Assembly: GCA_029204225.1 (NCBI GenBank)
Contig: MU832628.1
Coordinates: forward strand, 1 to 64,000
Reading direction: 5' to 3'
From: Diphasiastrum complanatum
Taxonomy: Eukaryota > Streptophyta > Lycopodiopsida > Lycopodiales > Lycopodiaceae
DNA length: 64,000 bases
This document shows positions 1 through 11,134 of the stretch, piece by piece. The first letter of the stretch is position 1. Every line of letters starts with the position of its first letter. Below the pieces are notes generated by a model that had not been told where the DNA came from, ran no database searches, and saw only the letters and a list, made by a program, of their open reading frames with translations. The position numbers were made by a program, and so were the translations under genes.

Positions 1-266
1 CTCCCTGCAGCTGCAACTTGATTGCGTATGGCATCTGACACCAAACCAAGCAATAACTGCACAATTTTGCAGGATTCAATAAAAGAAGCATCAGATGGGT
101 GTTTCGCAACAGACCTTGTTGTGCTGGAAAGGTGCTCCCTGACATCGAATTCTTCGACTGGAGACCCCATGGTCAGCACAAACGATAGCCCCAAGCTCAC
201 ACCCACCAATATGTGCTGAAAGATACCAGTAAATGATCTCAGCTGCGCACATTTCTTCCTTGCCAT
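1..266 (-). CDS. 5' end of an unrecognised gene with an N-terminal membrane anchor, runs off the left edge
   Basis: An open frame starts at an ATG at 266 and runs 88 codons to the window edge without a stop. The peptide begins with a short basic stretch (MARKKC), followed by a hydrophobic segment at about residues 11-32 that could be a signal anchor, then a mixed, polar, exon-like sequence. A TATA box lies about 52 bp upstream of the ATG. This is the only frame here with both a promoter-like upstream region and a plausible protein composition. I do not recognise the family; a type II membrane or secreted protein is an inference from the anchor only. The gene continues outside the window, so neither function nor exon end can be given. 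Confidence 0.5.
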   Translation of the reverse strand, partial: MARKKCAQLRSFTGIFQHILVGVSLGLSFVLTMGSPVEEFDVREHLSSTTRSVAKHPSDASFIESCKIVQLLLGLVSDAIRNQVAAAG

Positions 267-317
267 AGCAGAAACTCGGACTGCCAGCCTTTAAAACCTT
301 CTTGTGCAGACGTGCTA

Positions 318-333
318 GTATATAAAGCCCAAT
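318..333 (-). promoter_or_regulatory. TATA box and inverted CCAAT for the left-edge gene
   Basis: Read on the minus strand, ATTGGG is followed by TTTATATAC, about 50 bp before the ATG at 266. This spacing would leave a 5' UTR of about 20-30 nt. CT tracts and AAACCCTAA-type motifs lie 90-300 bp further upstream. Confidence 0.45.
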
Positions 334-416
334 GAGCTTTCACCAACTAGAGATATTTCTTTTATTGTTCTTGTGAATACAGATCAATGTCTCTTGGCGA
401 TCCTTTCACATAAACC

Positions 417-420
<4 letters not shown>

Positions 421-465
<45 letters not shown>

Positions 466-533
466 TTCAGGAGTTTTTAGGGTTTTATTTAGGGTTAGGG
501 TTCTGGGTTTCAAAAATAGCGTTAATAATTTGA

Positions 534-578
<45 letters not shown>

Positions 579-620
579 CTTTTTTTAAAATAGAACTGGT
601 TTAGGGTTAGGGTTTACAAA
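421..620. repeat. Two (GA)n tracts flanking a telomere-motif segment
   Basis: GA runs occupy 421-462 and about 537-576. Between them (about 474-536) are several TTTAGGG/TTAGGG copies followed by an AAAATAGC core. More TTAGGG copies follow at 600-615. Similar units recur at about 49744, 50451 and 53719, always beside a GA run. The segment lies upstream of the left-edge gene, so it could be part of its regulatory region. Confidence 0.75.
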
Positions 621-691
621 TCCTAATCCGTGACTGGCAGGTGGCGATGAGTTAGAGGTAATCTACCTCTGGGCAAGCCTAGGACATTCAT

Positions 692-1105
692 AAACCCTAA
701 AAACAAAATCAGGGTATTGCCATTCAAAACATGAATAACATGAACTGGTAATGGGTGAAAACCCTAAAGTTGGGGAACCAATAAAGCAAGCAACCCCCAT
801 CAAGTAAACGTGTCAGGGAGAAAACCCTAAAGTGGGGGAATCAATAAAGCAAGCCACCCCATCAGGTGAAAATGTAAATGGATGGAGACCCTAAACTGAG
901 GAGATCAATAAAGCAAGCAACCCCATAAGGTCAAAATACAAAAGGTTGGAAACCCTAAAGTGGCGAGGATCAATAAAGCAAGCCACCGCATAAGGTGAAC
1001 ATTTAAAGGTGGCAACCCTAAAGTGGCGGCAAATCAATAAAGCAAGGCTCAAGCTACCCCAAAAGGTGAACATGTGTAGGGTGGAAACCCTAAAAGTGGT
1101 GTGAG
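692..1105. repeat. Imperfect ~64 bp tandem array, each unit with a CCCTAAA motif
   Basis: The motif aaccctaaag or a close variant starts at 692, 760, 823, 887, 951, 1014 and 1086, giving periods of 63-72 bp. Each unit also carries tcaataaagcaag followed by a C-rich run and a variant of aaggtgaa. Units differ by substitutions and small indels, so this is an old minisatellite-like array and not telomere sequence. Confidence 0.85.
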
Positions 1106-1167
1106 AGTCTAGAAGAGAAGAGAGCCACCACCCACCAGGAGAGTATTGCAAGGCTTCATGAACTTTC

Positions 1168-1217
1168 AACAAATGGCACCATGTGAATGCTTAACAAATG
1201 GCACCATGTGAATGCTT
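1168..1217. repeat. Perfect 25 bp tandem duplication
   Basis: A 25 bp unit starting aacaaatggcacc occupies 1168-1192 and is repeated exactly at 1193-1217. GC-rich sequence with CTCGAG and GGGCCC motifs follows to about 1370. Confidence 0.9.
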
Positions 1218-1420
1218 GGGACCCTTTGTATACGTCATCGTGCGAACTTACGTGGGGGGAAGGCCATGCCCGAGGGCCTTCTATGTTGGGAGGGCCCTTG
1301 CTCGAGAGCGGGAGCTCGAGGGCAGGGCCCGAGCTACAGGGAAGGCCCGGGCCTTCCCCTGCGTAATGCTCACTGAGAAGGGTGAGATTCCTGAATGAGA
1401 TTCTTGTATAATGCACTAGT

Positions 1421-1585
1421 AATCCAGCTGTATCCATCATTCCGGCAGAACATGCCAATAATCCAATTGTCACAGCAAGCATTCTGCAGACGGTGGCATC
1501 AGGAACTCTGTGCTTGAAAATTCTTTGGGAGGAGGTGCCTCCAAAATACACACGAACCCTGAGCACTAAGCATTATGTACACTAA
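1421..1585 (+). pseudogene. Possible short coding fragment, unrecognised
   Basis: A 54-codon open frame without its own ATG starts just after a CACTAG that could be a splice acceptor and ends at a TAA at 1583-1585. The peptide looks protein-like (it contains ILQTVASGTL and EEVPPKYTR) and is better balanced than the antisense frame. I do not recognise it. It could be a terminal exon or a captured gene fragment; no partner exon was found nearby. Confidence 0.25.
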
Positions 1586-2180
1586 GAAATATGGGTCAAC
1601 GTCTAGCTACACTAAGAAACTTGCCCCATGTGGATAGGCTACCATCCTAGAGCAAATCACTAATTTTTTGAAAATATTGAAAGCTTCATCAATTGACATG
1701 TGGCGAGACTTATCTCAATCATACTTAGGTTGTTTAGAGTGAATAATTATATGGCATGAGCACGAGCAAAGGTCATATGTAACAACTAAGAAAATGATCA
1801 ACAATTTGATGGGTGGTAATGGTAAACTCAAATGGGCAAATGCACCATTAAGAAGGCAAATGTTGGCCCTCATCATTCATCAATGGCAAATACTTGTTTA
1901 AAAATTATTGGGCCAAGCTCAGGGCTCTCTATATATAAATATTTGAATTAAGTCAAGATTGCTAATCGCTATCATAAAATACCATTCATGCACCATTGTA
2001 AGCCATCAATCACATAGCATAAATTAATTGGTTCTATTGGGTCTCACTAATGGCTTGTAGCCTTGTGTAGCGCAGGCATCCCAAAGGGAGCCGGGAACCA
2101 CGACTTAGCTTCCCAGCCTTCAACTCTTGCCATCCAAACCCACTTGACATACAAGCAGCCAACTCGCCAACAACGATCAG
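1586..2180. other. AT-rich non-coding stretch
   Basis: No convincing gene is visible. There is a TATA-like tctatatataaat near 1930. The words atggcaaatactt and aagctc..ggctctct near 1885-1930 recur in altered form near 3310-3350, suggesting two remnants of one repeat. Confidence 0.4.
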
Positions 2181-2470
2181 ACTTAACCAACTTGAAGTTC
2201 CGAAAACCAACATTGAGATCCAACCTGGCGCCATGCCAGATCAGGGGTCCCGATGTGGGTGACTTCCTCCAAGCAAGCCGCCCGACATACTTAACCAACT
2301 CGAAGCTTCGTTACAAACGAGTAACATTCATTCCAAGCAAGCGGTCTGACTTACATCAGACTTAACCAACTGGAGCTTCATCACAAGCGCTAGAAGCCAA
2401 CCTGGTGCCACGCCAGACTGGACAGCCATAAACAAGTAACTTCCACCCAAGCAAGCCATCCAACTCAGCC
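2181..2470. repeat. Degenerate repeats sharing acttaaccaact and caagcaagc
   Basis: The word acttaaccaact followed by a variant of gaagcttc starts at about 2181, 2289 and 2360. Each is followed by variable spacer and a caagcaagc-type word. Periods of 108 and 71 bp show an irregular, old tandem structure. Open frames across it are short and exist on both strands, so I do not call a gene. Confidence 0.55.
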
Positions 2471-2578
2471 GACAGGTTAGAGCCCGTTCCCCAAGAACTT
2501 AACCCATTGACGTTCATGCGAGGAACACTCAGAACCACAAGTCGCAACAGATATGGAAACAACCAGTTCCTGGACCCA

Positions 2579-2642
2579 AATGGTCCCGACAGCATACCGC
2601 TGGCGCCACGGACCTAATGGTCCCGACGGCATACCGCTGGCG
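2579..2642. repeat. 37 bp tandem duplication
   Basis: The word aatggtcccgac followed by a variant of ggcataccgctggcg starts at 2579 and again at 2616, with one difference in the first 27 bp. Confidence 0.8.
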
Positions 2643-2779
2643 TCTCGGATACGACCCTCAGCTATGTGCCAACTTAAAAATTTTGAAGCGGCCTTACAAC
2701 TGGCACTTTTACCGAACACTGAAACCCAGAAGGTAATCAGAGTCAATTTGAGGAAAATCCCACTTTATTGATAAATCTG

Positions 2780-2990
2780 AGAAGGTTGCATTTCAAGTGC
2801 GTGACCGACCCTAGTCTCCGGGGAGCTGGCATGCCAAGGCGAGTGCCAGGACAACATTCCAGCAAGGGAGGCTGAGACTTGGTTGGAGCTCGCCTTGAGT
2901 CGCAACCCGCACTCCCCTACAGTATTGGTGGGATTCGGCACCCCCCTCATAGCAAGCACTCTACCCAGGCTGGTAAAGCACGTTTTTCTC
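2780..2990 (-). mobile_element. Possible tRNA-derived SINE
   Basis: On the minus strand, GGGTAGAGTGCTTGC followed by GGGGGGTGCCGAATCCC looks like a degraded tRNA head with the two internal promoter boxes, with about 150 bp of non-tRNA body after it. No target-site duplication or clear tail was identified. A fragment of an LTR element leader is an equally possible reading. Confidence 0.25.
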
Positions 2991-2999
2991 TCTCTAGAA

Positions 3000-4050
3000 A
3001 GTCATTTTCTCTCTCTAGATTTTATTGATCCCCAGGCTTCCTTTAATCATGCCTAGATCGTGTGAGGTGATTGCACATCGATCTGAGCTCTCTGGACTTC
3101 GCTAGAACCGATCAAAGATTTTCAGCCATAGGAACTTGGCGTCGGCTGGATTCTGGTCACAGTGACGCCGGTGGCGCCGGGAGCACAAGGGGCGCTGCTG
3201 GCGCCGGGGACAATGCTGGCACCAGTGGCGCCGGAAGTAAAGCTTGTAAAGGTAGCTTTACAACACCTTGTACAAGCAAGTGTATCCTTGCAAGCGCCAA
3301 TTGACTACATGGCAAATACTTATTAGGGGGGCTCAAAGCTCTCTCTTATGCAAGAGAGTGTCTTTCAACTCCATCTATTGAAGCCAACTTTTTTTATGCA
3401 CAACTTTATCTTATGAACAATATACAATTTGCCTATATCAAGAATGTTGGCTCCAAAAACCAAACATTAGCAATCAAAATTCGAGCATGTGCCTTCATGG
3501 ACACAATAACAACACTTATTCAACTTGAACAACAAAAAAGAAAGGGGCCAACATTTTCAAGTAGCCTAAGGTGGATATGAGCAAGTGTATTTGCATGGCA
3601 TTTTTTATTTTTCATCTCCTTTGAGTGGCCTTTCTTCCTTCCTTTCATGCACAAGGCCATAGTCCTTTCTAGTAAGTTGGACTAGTCTTATTCAATTAAA
3701 GTAGGCAACTCAACCTGTCAAACAGTGGGGTTAGGTAAAAAAGAATGTGCTTGCGTTGTGTGTGTGACGTTACGTTAGCAAATATGTTATGTGACTATTG
3801 TAATTTGCAAGGGGAGAAGTCTCATGTTTATTAACAAAATGGCATCCATTAAGACCCACATAATTGCTAGCCATCTAAGTTTGAAACAAGTCTACTGTAT
3901 AGGCACATGGATTACTAGATGACCAATCTCACATTTGATACTTGTGTTGAGATGCACTACTCTACAAACCAACAATCTTCATGAACATCCTTCTCTAGTG
4001 CAGAATATTATATCACAAAGCGATTCAAACAGTTGAAAAGGAGAGGCTTC
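3000..4050. other. Non-coding; GGCGCCGG-rich patch then AT-rich DNA
   Basis: At 3160-3235 the word ggcgccgg recurs several times with near variants in a GC-rich patch. The rest is AT-rich with no convincing ORF. The words at 3310-3350 resemble those near 1885-1930. Confidence 0.3.
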
Positions 4051-4052
4051 AT

Positions 4053-4382
4053 ATGAAGCACATATACAAAAAAGATGGTTATCTAATGGAAAATGATGAG
4101 TTCATACTTTGTCCTTCTTTTGGGCAAAGCATTTTTGTGAGAGATCACATGAAAGTACTTTGGGATCCCATGTGGGAGCATTTGAGTGCCAAATTTGATA
4201 AGATAGTTTTCCATGATCCACGTTGGAGTGACATGCAGAGATGCACGTTTATATATGCTAGGAGGGTAACCATTGTGTTGTTGGATGGATTGAGGCCATC
4301 GATGAGAAATTTGCTTGTGATAAGAGCAAGCATGTACTTGTGTGAGCAAGCTTCATTGAACTTGATGTTAAAAGCGAAATGA
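4053..4382 (+). CDS. Unrecognised 109-codon ORF
   Basis: This is the longest open frame in the first 6 kb. The peptide is protein-like (many Trp, Cys and Met; words CPSFGQSIF and FHDPRWSDM) and ends with a basic tail. No membrane segment or known motif is seen. It stands alone in AT-rich DNA with no recognisable splice partners. It may be an exon of a decayed element, or a chance ORF; antisense frames of 88 and 62 codons overlap it. Confidence 0.2.
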   Translation: MKHIYKKDGYLMENDEFILCPSFGQSIFVRDHMKVLWDPMWEHLSAKFDKIVFHDPRWSDMQRCTFIYARRVTIVLLDGLRPSMRNLLVIRASMYLCEQASLNLMLKAK

Positions 4383-6853
4383 AATTATTGGCTTCCATGA
4401 ATCATGTGAATAGATTACTAGTAACATCATGCTCTACTTTCATAGTACTTCAAAAAAAAAAATCTTTGGAAAATAGTTGTTCACAATTTTTTGTGTTGTG
4501 GCCAGAGTGAAATGAAATAGGAATCATTAAGGCCAAGCTAGGGGACCAGTTGTTTAGCTTCAGGCATCTTTCTGAATGTTCTGCATAGTACTTCAAACAA
4601 AAGGTCATAGAGGTTTAGTTGGCTAAACTGGAAAGAATAAGATCCATCGAGATGATACATGGAAATACTATGTGGTATCCACTTAGTAGATTCCAGCTCA
4701 CTCATGTGCTCACTGAGGTATGTGCACTTTTGGGTTGGTCTATGCACTTTTTCAATGATAGGATTTTTTTAGTGTATGTGTATGTGCCTTTGCAATGTGT
4801 ATGACAATGGCTTATTCATGGCAATTTGTATGGAATGACATTTTGTTTTCTTTGTGATTCTATTATTGCAAGTCAGTTCATTATCATTGCAAAACTTTGT
4901 TAGATATCATACATTGGCATTTTAGGCAATCATGGGGAATGCAAATAAGTTAGGCATTCATGTCAACCATGCATTCTTCACTATGGTATATCCTGACATT
5001 AATCGTTGGAATGAGATGGTTTTGATCAACAGAAGTATGAAGCGCGCATGCAGTACACATTAGCACAATGTAAAATAAAATAAAATGGCACAAGTATATG
5101 TAGGAATGAATCTGTATATTAAATCTAGTTTAAGTTGTACATCAAATTTTGATACATGAGTATAAAGTATGCTTTTCGTCAATACTATGCATCAACAATC
5201 AAACATTGAGGTGTATGAGCATTCTAACGCAATGTTCTTGCTATATCTCTACTTCTACAAGTTCATCTTCTATATATACAGATTGAACTAGAGAGTTTAA
5301 TGGTAATCTAGTATTGTAACGTACAATGTGTTTACTATATCATAAGTATACACTAAATAGTTTAAGAAACCAATCATGAAAATGAGTTAGGCTTCTGTGT
5401 GTAGGACAATAGTAAAAAATAACCAATAGTGGTTTTTTCCAGATGGATTACCATTTAATGGAAGTTTTGTAATAACTTTCTGGTGCAATGTTGAACTCCA
5501 ATTATCAACACATTTTAGTTCAAGAGTTAGATTACTCTTGGATTAAAGGGTTAAAATGTGATTGAGAATTTAATTCTTTTAAGAATTTTAAATTTTCTTT
5601 TATGCTAAAATTAAAAAACGCCATTCATTTTGAATTTTGCTTATGAGGAAATTAATTTTGCTATTAAATTCTAATCGATTTTTATCATAAAATATATGTC
5701 TAATGAAAGACTCTTGGCACAAAGTGCTCGTTGGATGTGAATGAATTTAAGTTGTGAAATAGTTTGAAGTACCAAGGTAAACGGAAGGAAAATCTAGAAT
5801 TTAGAGATTTGAATCTTTGATCTCTTTAGTCCACAAATGAAAATTTATTGAATATGGTATAAGAGCAACCAAGTTATTCAATATCACTATTAGTTATAAT
5901 CTTACATCCATATAACTTCATAAACTATTCTTGGTACAACTTAGAAAATTGAATGACTCAAGTTTTTGTAACCAAAATAACACAACAAAATCGTCATATG
6001 TTCGATTTGAACTGAAAAAGAAAAATAAAAAGAGAGAGACCATTTTAGTTAGCAAATTCACAAGTGATTAAGAACTGTCGAAGTTTTTTAAGGATTATAC
6101 CTATGGTTGAATATATATGAAAATTTCACACTTCATAGTGTGTTTAATTTCTGTGTCGCAAAATTCAACCCACTAATAGGATAATTTGATCGTTAAGGTT
6201 ATTTCTGCAAAGTTTTCCTATTGTGATTCACATTCAAAATTTTAGTAATGAACGTCTCATTTAAGAGAATAGTTGAAAGTGGTTATGCGCTTTTGTTTTT
6301 TGGTATGACTTTGAAATTTCACTATCCCTAATTAAATGACAATTTTTGAGAGACCAAAAATTATAAGGGAGTAGGACATCAAAATATGAAATTGTTTTAT
6401 TTAATAGGATCTTTTTGGCGAATCCTAGGAAATTTGTGTAGTACTAGTTATTGACAATTCTGCACTGAAATTTTTTTTACCTAGAATTAATTTAGCCAAA
6501 TAGGAAATTTTTTCAATGAAATTCCTAGCAACCATGAGTTTAACCATATAATGAGATTGTCAAGAAATAAGTGGAAATTTTGACATGTGGATTACATTAG
6601 ACTTGTGAATATGATAATTCTTATTCCTGGAATCGATACTCTTAATTTAGAGGGGTGCAACAAGCTCATTATTAACTATTAGAGGCTAATAATGCGATGA
6701 CAAACCATGTTCAATTATTATTTTTAAATCACTAATTCAATTGTATCCACCATAATTGGATGTAATGACCATTGATGAAGGAGAGACTAGCGAATAATAT
6801 TGTCATTTATGTAATGCTTCACCACATGAGATTGCATGTTATCCATTTAATTC
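4383..6853. other. AT-rich intergenic DNA, nothing recognised
   Basis: About 2.5 kb of AT-rich sequence with short open frames only and no repeat structure large enough to see by eye. Confidence 0.5.
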
Positions 6854-7960
6854 ATGAGTTATCCAGTAGAGGAGAGCTTCGTATGGATTCCATCAAGGAT
6901 TAGCAACACATGCTCCTATGTTGAGAGCACTACTTCTCCAAAAATTGGCCTTAATAGCACCTCCAAGAAATCTAGGAGCTCAAGTCAATTTGGCAACAAT
7001 GGCAATGCCACAATAGGAGGTAGTTTAGTGGTATGTGCCAACAGAACCATTTCACAATCCAACTATTAATGAGTACTACAAAACTTATGTTGCTCAACAA
7101 CAAAGACAATGGGTGAAGCCTTCATTATATGGGCGTAGCTAAAGGATTGTCTAGCATGGATGACTTCTAATGCATTAGTAAACTACATATTAATTAGACC
7201 AATCAGGCCAATTGCAACATCAAGTGGATCATGGGTCTATCGTCAACTTCCAAGTGCACTTGTGCTAGCAGTAACAAGGATAGAAAAGGGCAAAAAATTA
7301 ATGAAGGAAGAACCACTTATACCAATTCAATCTATATCAAAACAGTGATAAAATGCACTACCATCATTAGTTTAAAATTATCTTGACGGAAGAGAAAAAG
7401 CCAAACATATCCCAATTGGTAAATGAATGGATCAAAGAGTTTCAAGATCTAGCGAAAACACCAGTGGCATGCATTTTTCATGCAAGACCATCGAGATTGT
7501 TGCAAGAGTCAATTCAAAATACTCAATTACATGACAGAGATGAGCCATTTCAAAAGATGAAATTAGAAGAACACAAACTGAATTCTTGCCATGTCTACTA
7601 TCAAGTTGAATGGATATAATAGTTAGAGAGTTTACAACAATGGTGCCTAATGAAAGAGAGTCTAATAGATTGGTTAAAGAAAGAGAATAGGGCAGCTACA
7701 AAAGAGCAATTATATTGTGTAGGTGATGAGCCTAGCAATGAAGTACTACATATCGAAATAACATGGGAGAATGACCAACAACATATTACTTTGCCAATAC
7801 ATCATAAGTTGTATGGAAAAGAAGTTGCATAAGTGGATGTTGGTTCAAATATTAACTTCATTTCTACAAAGCTTTATGAAAGATGAGATTCCTTCCTCAG
7901 AATCCACGTACAATGTTGACAAGAAACCTTGTGAGTCATCTTTTTGTTGTTGATGACGAG
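6854..7960 (+). pseudogene. Decayed Ty3/gypsy-like gag-protease remnant
   Basis: Frames at 6854-7069, 7160-7348, 7383-7619 and 7650-7832 lie in order on one strand, broken by stops and frameshifts. After about 7795 the peptide reads HHKLYGKEVA, a stop, then VDVGSNINFIST. In plant gypsy polyproteins this pattern is the aspartic protease active-site region following a linker. Here the catalytic triad reads DVG instead of the usual D-[ST]-G. No reverse transcriptase follows before the antisense gene remnant at 7992. I infer a 3'-truncated, inactive element; no LTR was identified. Confidence 0.5.
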
Positions 7961-7991
7961 TGGAGGATGATGGTTTTTCCATTAATCCAAA

Positions 7992-9452
7992 TCATTTTTT
8001 CAATATAGATATAGTTGACTTTCGTAGATGATTGGTCATTGTTAACTCAAAATTAGACGCCAAAACATCTACATCTTGTAGATTCAAATCGTCGACCCTT
8101 GGTTGATTTTTTGGCAATCTCTTTCTCTTGTCCTTCAAATCTACTTGTAACATTTCGAGTTCATACCTTCCCAAAAAAGCATTTGTTAAAGTGGTGCGCA
8201 ACCAATGGACACGTAATACTTTTGTCTGATTGCTATTTTGAATGAAACCAAGTACTTTGGCAATCCAAAATGGATGTCCTTCATTTTTTTATAAAGCTAG
8301 AAGTGCAACAAGGCTTCCAATTTGGATTTCATTCAAATCACCGCACCATTTCATTTTTGCAGCTTTTACACTTTTCCTATTCTTCCTTGAGCCCACATAA
8401 ATTTCACGGGTTTCACCTTGCACAAGCTGCAAGAAATTATTATCTCGAGGAAGATTTGACGGTGCGACAATTGTAGTTGAAGTTCCTAATTTATGAGACA
8501 AATGAAATTCTTCAGTTGTTGATGCGTGTTCGAGATTGAGCAAACTGATTTTTTGTTCCTCGAAAAAGTCCATCCACCAATGCTAATCAAACTCATCAAA
8601 AAATTGATAAGCTGCTTGAATACTTGATTCCAAAAATTTAATGAGGCAAATGGATCAATCTCATGATTATCTCTTTGTGCCTTTTGTTCTTCTAGCATGG
8701 ACTTCAAGGGAGACAACACAGCAAGCTTGATTTGAGTCGATGGAATGTTAAGCAAAAATCGAACTCCTTCAAGAGGTAGCCATGAAACTAAATTTGAAAA
8801 TTGTTTGTCCCATAATAATATAATGTCTGATTCATTACATTTGATTTTAATCTGATGTTGAAAGCTAATATCATTAATATTAGTTATGCATCGTTCTGTT
8901 TCATTGGACGTCTTAATATAATCACGAAAATCATGTGTGTCTGATTAATGACACGTTTGGCTTTGGCACATACGATTCCTCGACAATGCTTTGAAGCATT
9001 GGTAAAGAAAATGCCTTCTTGTGTCTCAACCTCTTAGAAAAGCAACTAAACATTTAATCCATTTGATCGTGGGTATGACCTACAACAAAAATCCTATTTT
9101 TACCCTTTTGAAAAAAAATTTCTCTACTAGCATGGACAAGTATGCCAAAACAGTTTGGTTTTTATTTTCCCTAACAGTGTTGTCAAGCTGCAAATAAAAT
9201 ATTTCTGGAAGATTTTCACCAAATTCGTAGATTATCTTATGTACATGGATCGTTTCGAACGTTGGGATAATTAAAAAAGAGCTTGGACTCCAAATTGCCA
9301 TTAAACACAAGTAATCCAACAAGATGAACCTGAATAAAATCTGCCTCGTTCAAATTTTGGGGCACTCTGACAAAATGAGACAACATTGTTTTCTTCTTAT
9401 CCATGCCATCAATAACAAGGCCCAAATATTTTTGTGGACATTCCAAACACAT
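7992..9452 (-). pseudogene. Frameshifted DUF7869-like protein gene
   Basis: Reading from 9452 leftward, frames join in order into one protein: a KYLGLVIDGMDKKKT segment, then YLQLDNTVRENKNQ, then GHTHDQMD and FSKRLRHKKAF, then a DFRDYIKTS and LWDKQFSNLVSW region, then near 8290 GHPFWIAKVLGF, ending at 7992. The IDGMD, QLDN..RENKN and GHTH..(M)D words in this order are what I recall for the DUF7869 family of eukaryotic proteins, often in multicopy transposon-like genes; the family name is from memory. At least three frameshifts and stops (for example right after QMD) break it. The function of the family is unknown to me. Confidence 0.5.
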
Positions 9453-9509
9453 TTTTCAATGCTTGGCCAACTTTTGTCTGGGTATTCATAGTATTAACAA
9501 CCAATATTC

Positions 9510-9690
9510 AAAGTATTCACAATATTATTTAGAATATTCACAACAAGCATTTACGTTTCATTGTTCAACAGTCATGTTTCAAAGTATTCACAATATGTAT
9601 TTAGAATATTCACAACAAGCATTTACGTTTCATTGTTCAACAGTCATGTTTCAAAGTATCCATGATTTAGGACTTGAAGTATCCACGTCT
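9510..9690. repeat. 71-72 bp tandem repeat, about 2.3 copies
   Basis: Units starting aaagtattcacaatat begin at 9510 and 9581, almost identical over 71 bp. A third, partial and diverged unit begins at 9653. Confidence 0.85.
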
Positions 9691-9699
9691 TAATCTGAG

Positions 9700-10921
9700 G
9701 TATTTTGTTTACCTACCAAAATATCAAAAAATTATAAGCAATAATTGTAACATCATGAATAGAAACCTATTCATATTCATATTCATCAAAATCATCTGGA
9801 CATATGAAATAAATCAATGCAATAAAAGGTTTTCTACTATCTTTATGTTCTCTAGATTATGAAAATACCCATAGAAACTCCACCAAATATTTTTTCCAAA
9901 TTGTTACCGTTACAATCATTATTAAAATACCCAAAAAAAAAAAAACTTACACAACCCACGAAATCAAAGTAATGAACATGGTACTTACAATGCTTACTTG
10001 CACATATATAAACATAAGTGAAAAACTTAAGTTTCAAGCTAGCCTCACAAAATCATCAAAAAATTAGCATAAGTAAAAAATCAAAAAGTGTTGATGTGAC
10101 ATCTATTTTTCAGGGCCTTGGCATTTTTTCTTTGGGGGTGGGGGGGGGGGGGGGGATTTTTCGCAAGTTTTGCAAGTTTTTCTCTTGCCATGAATGTACA
10201 CAACACCACGTACTGTAATGTTGATTATAATAATATAGCTTAAAATCATGCCTAGCAAGTTATTGAGACCTTGACTAATTGAAGTCTCTTTTGGAATTTT
10301 TTTTCTTATATTTCAATATTAACATCGTCACGTGCAAAATTGCTAGTTTTTTTCTTAGTCTTACATAAATCCACATCATATTGAAAACAGAGTCACAAAC
10401 AGTTCATGCCCCACAGACGAGTCCACTCTAAGAGGAAAAAACTGTAATTAATATACACTGATTTGTACAGCAAATAGTAGTCATCAAAGTGGTCAATATA
10501 ATGGATTCTGGCTCCAGGATAGACATGCACAACCATATCCTTTTATTAGGAAAAATTGCCAAGTAGACAGTATAACTCTTGCATTATTGGTGCTCTTCAG
10601 CTATCAGAATAAAGACTTGCCAGTTGGCAAGCACATCATCAATGCCTCAGGTTGAATCTAAAGTTGGAATTTTGACAGGAGTAAGGAGCTGCCTGATATG
10701 CTGTATGTGTCTGGTATCAATGCACCAGTTCATATTCTTGTCTTTGCAAGTTGGGTTAGTGGCTAGGATAAAGACTTTCTGTTTCCAAAGAATTGAAAAG
10801 TTGTAACAAAAAAAAGGGAGGACAAACATCAATGTGGAAGCTTCAGTACAGCAGTTTAATTGGTACAAAATTTGAAATGCATGAAGGCTGAGATTCCGCT
10901 AAGCAATCAAAGGGTCTGGCA
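9700..10921. other. AT-rich 3' flank of HMGS with a G run
   Basis: No gene is seen. A near-pure G run lies at about 10136-10156. The last few hundred bases probably include the HMGS 3' UTR (the gene reads leftward and stops at 10922), but no clear AATAAA was found close to the stop. A short inverted repeat (cttgcca/tggcaag) lies near 10617. Confidence 0.4.
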
Positions 10922-11134
10922 TCAATGGACAAAACCATTTGATTTCGATTTCTCACAAAGTTTGGGGACTGAGGGAGGAACCCTGGCATAAGAACGGCGG
11001 TAAAGATCATCAACTTCAGTCAAGTAGAATGTTCCTGGTTGCAGCACCTTATACTCGCTCTCAGGAGTGAAGCTTTTGGCCCCATATCGAGTCTCCATGA
11101 GAGACATGGTGATGCCAAACTCTTCTGGAGAAAC
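10922..11134 (-). CDS. HMGS: HMGS exon 12 (residues 401-470 and stop)
   Basis: Acceptor TATAG. It encodes [13 protein letters not shown] and [15 protein letters not shown], then a lineage-specific tail ending NGFVH and TGA at 10924-10922. Confidence 0.96.
   Translation of the reverse strand, partial: VSPEEFGITMSLMETRYGAKSFTPESEYKVLQPGTFYLTEVDDLYRRSYARVPPSVPKLCEKSKSNGFVH

Noticed and set aside
474-620. Telomere or chromosome end
   Set aside because: TTTAGGG copies are few, degenerate and mixed with GA runs, and genes lie on both sides.
692-1105. CRISPR-like array
   Set aside because: Units are diverged tandem repeats without constant repeats and unique spacers, in plant DNA.
10579-10806. 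75-codon plus-strand ORF beside HMGS
   Set aside because: It overlaps the probable HMGS 3' UTR on the opposite strand and has no recognisable motif.
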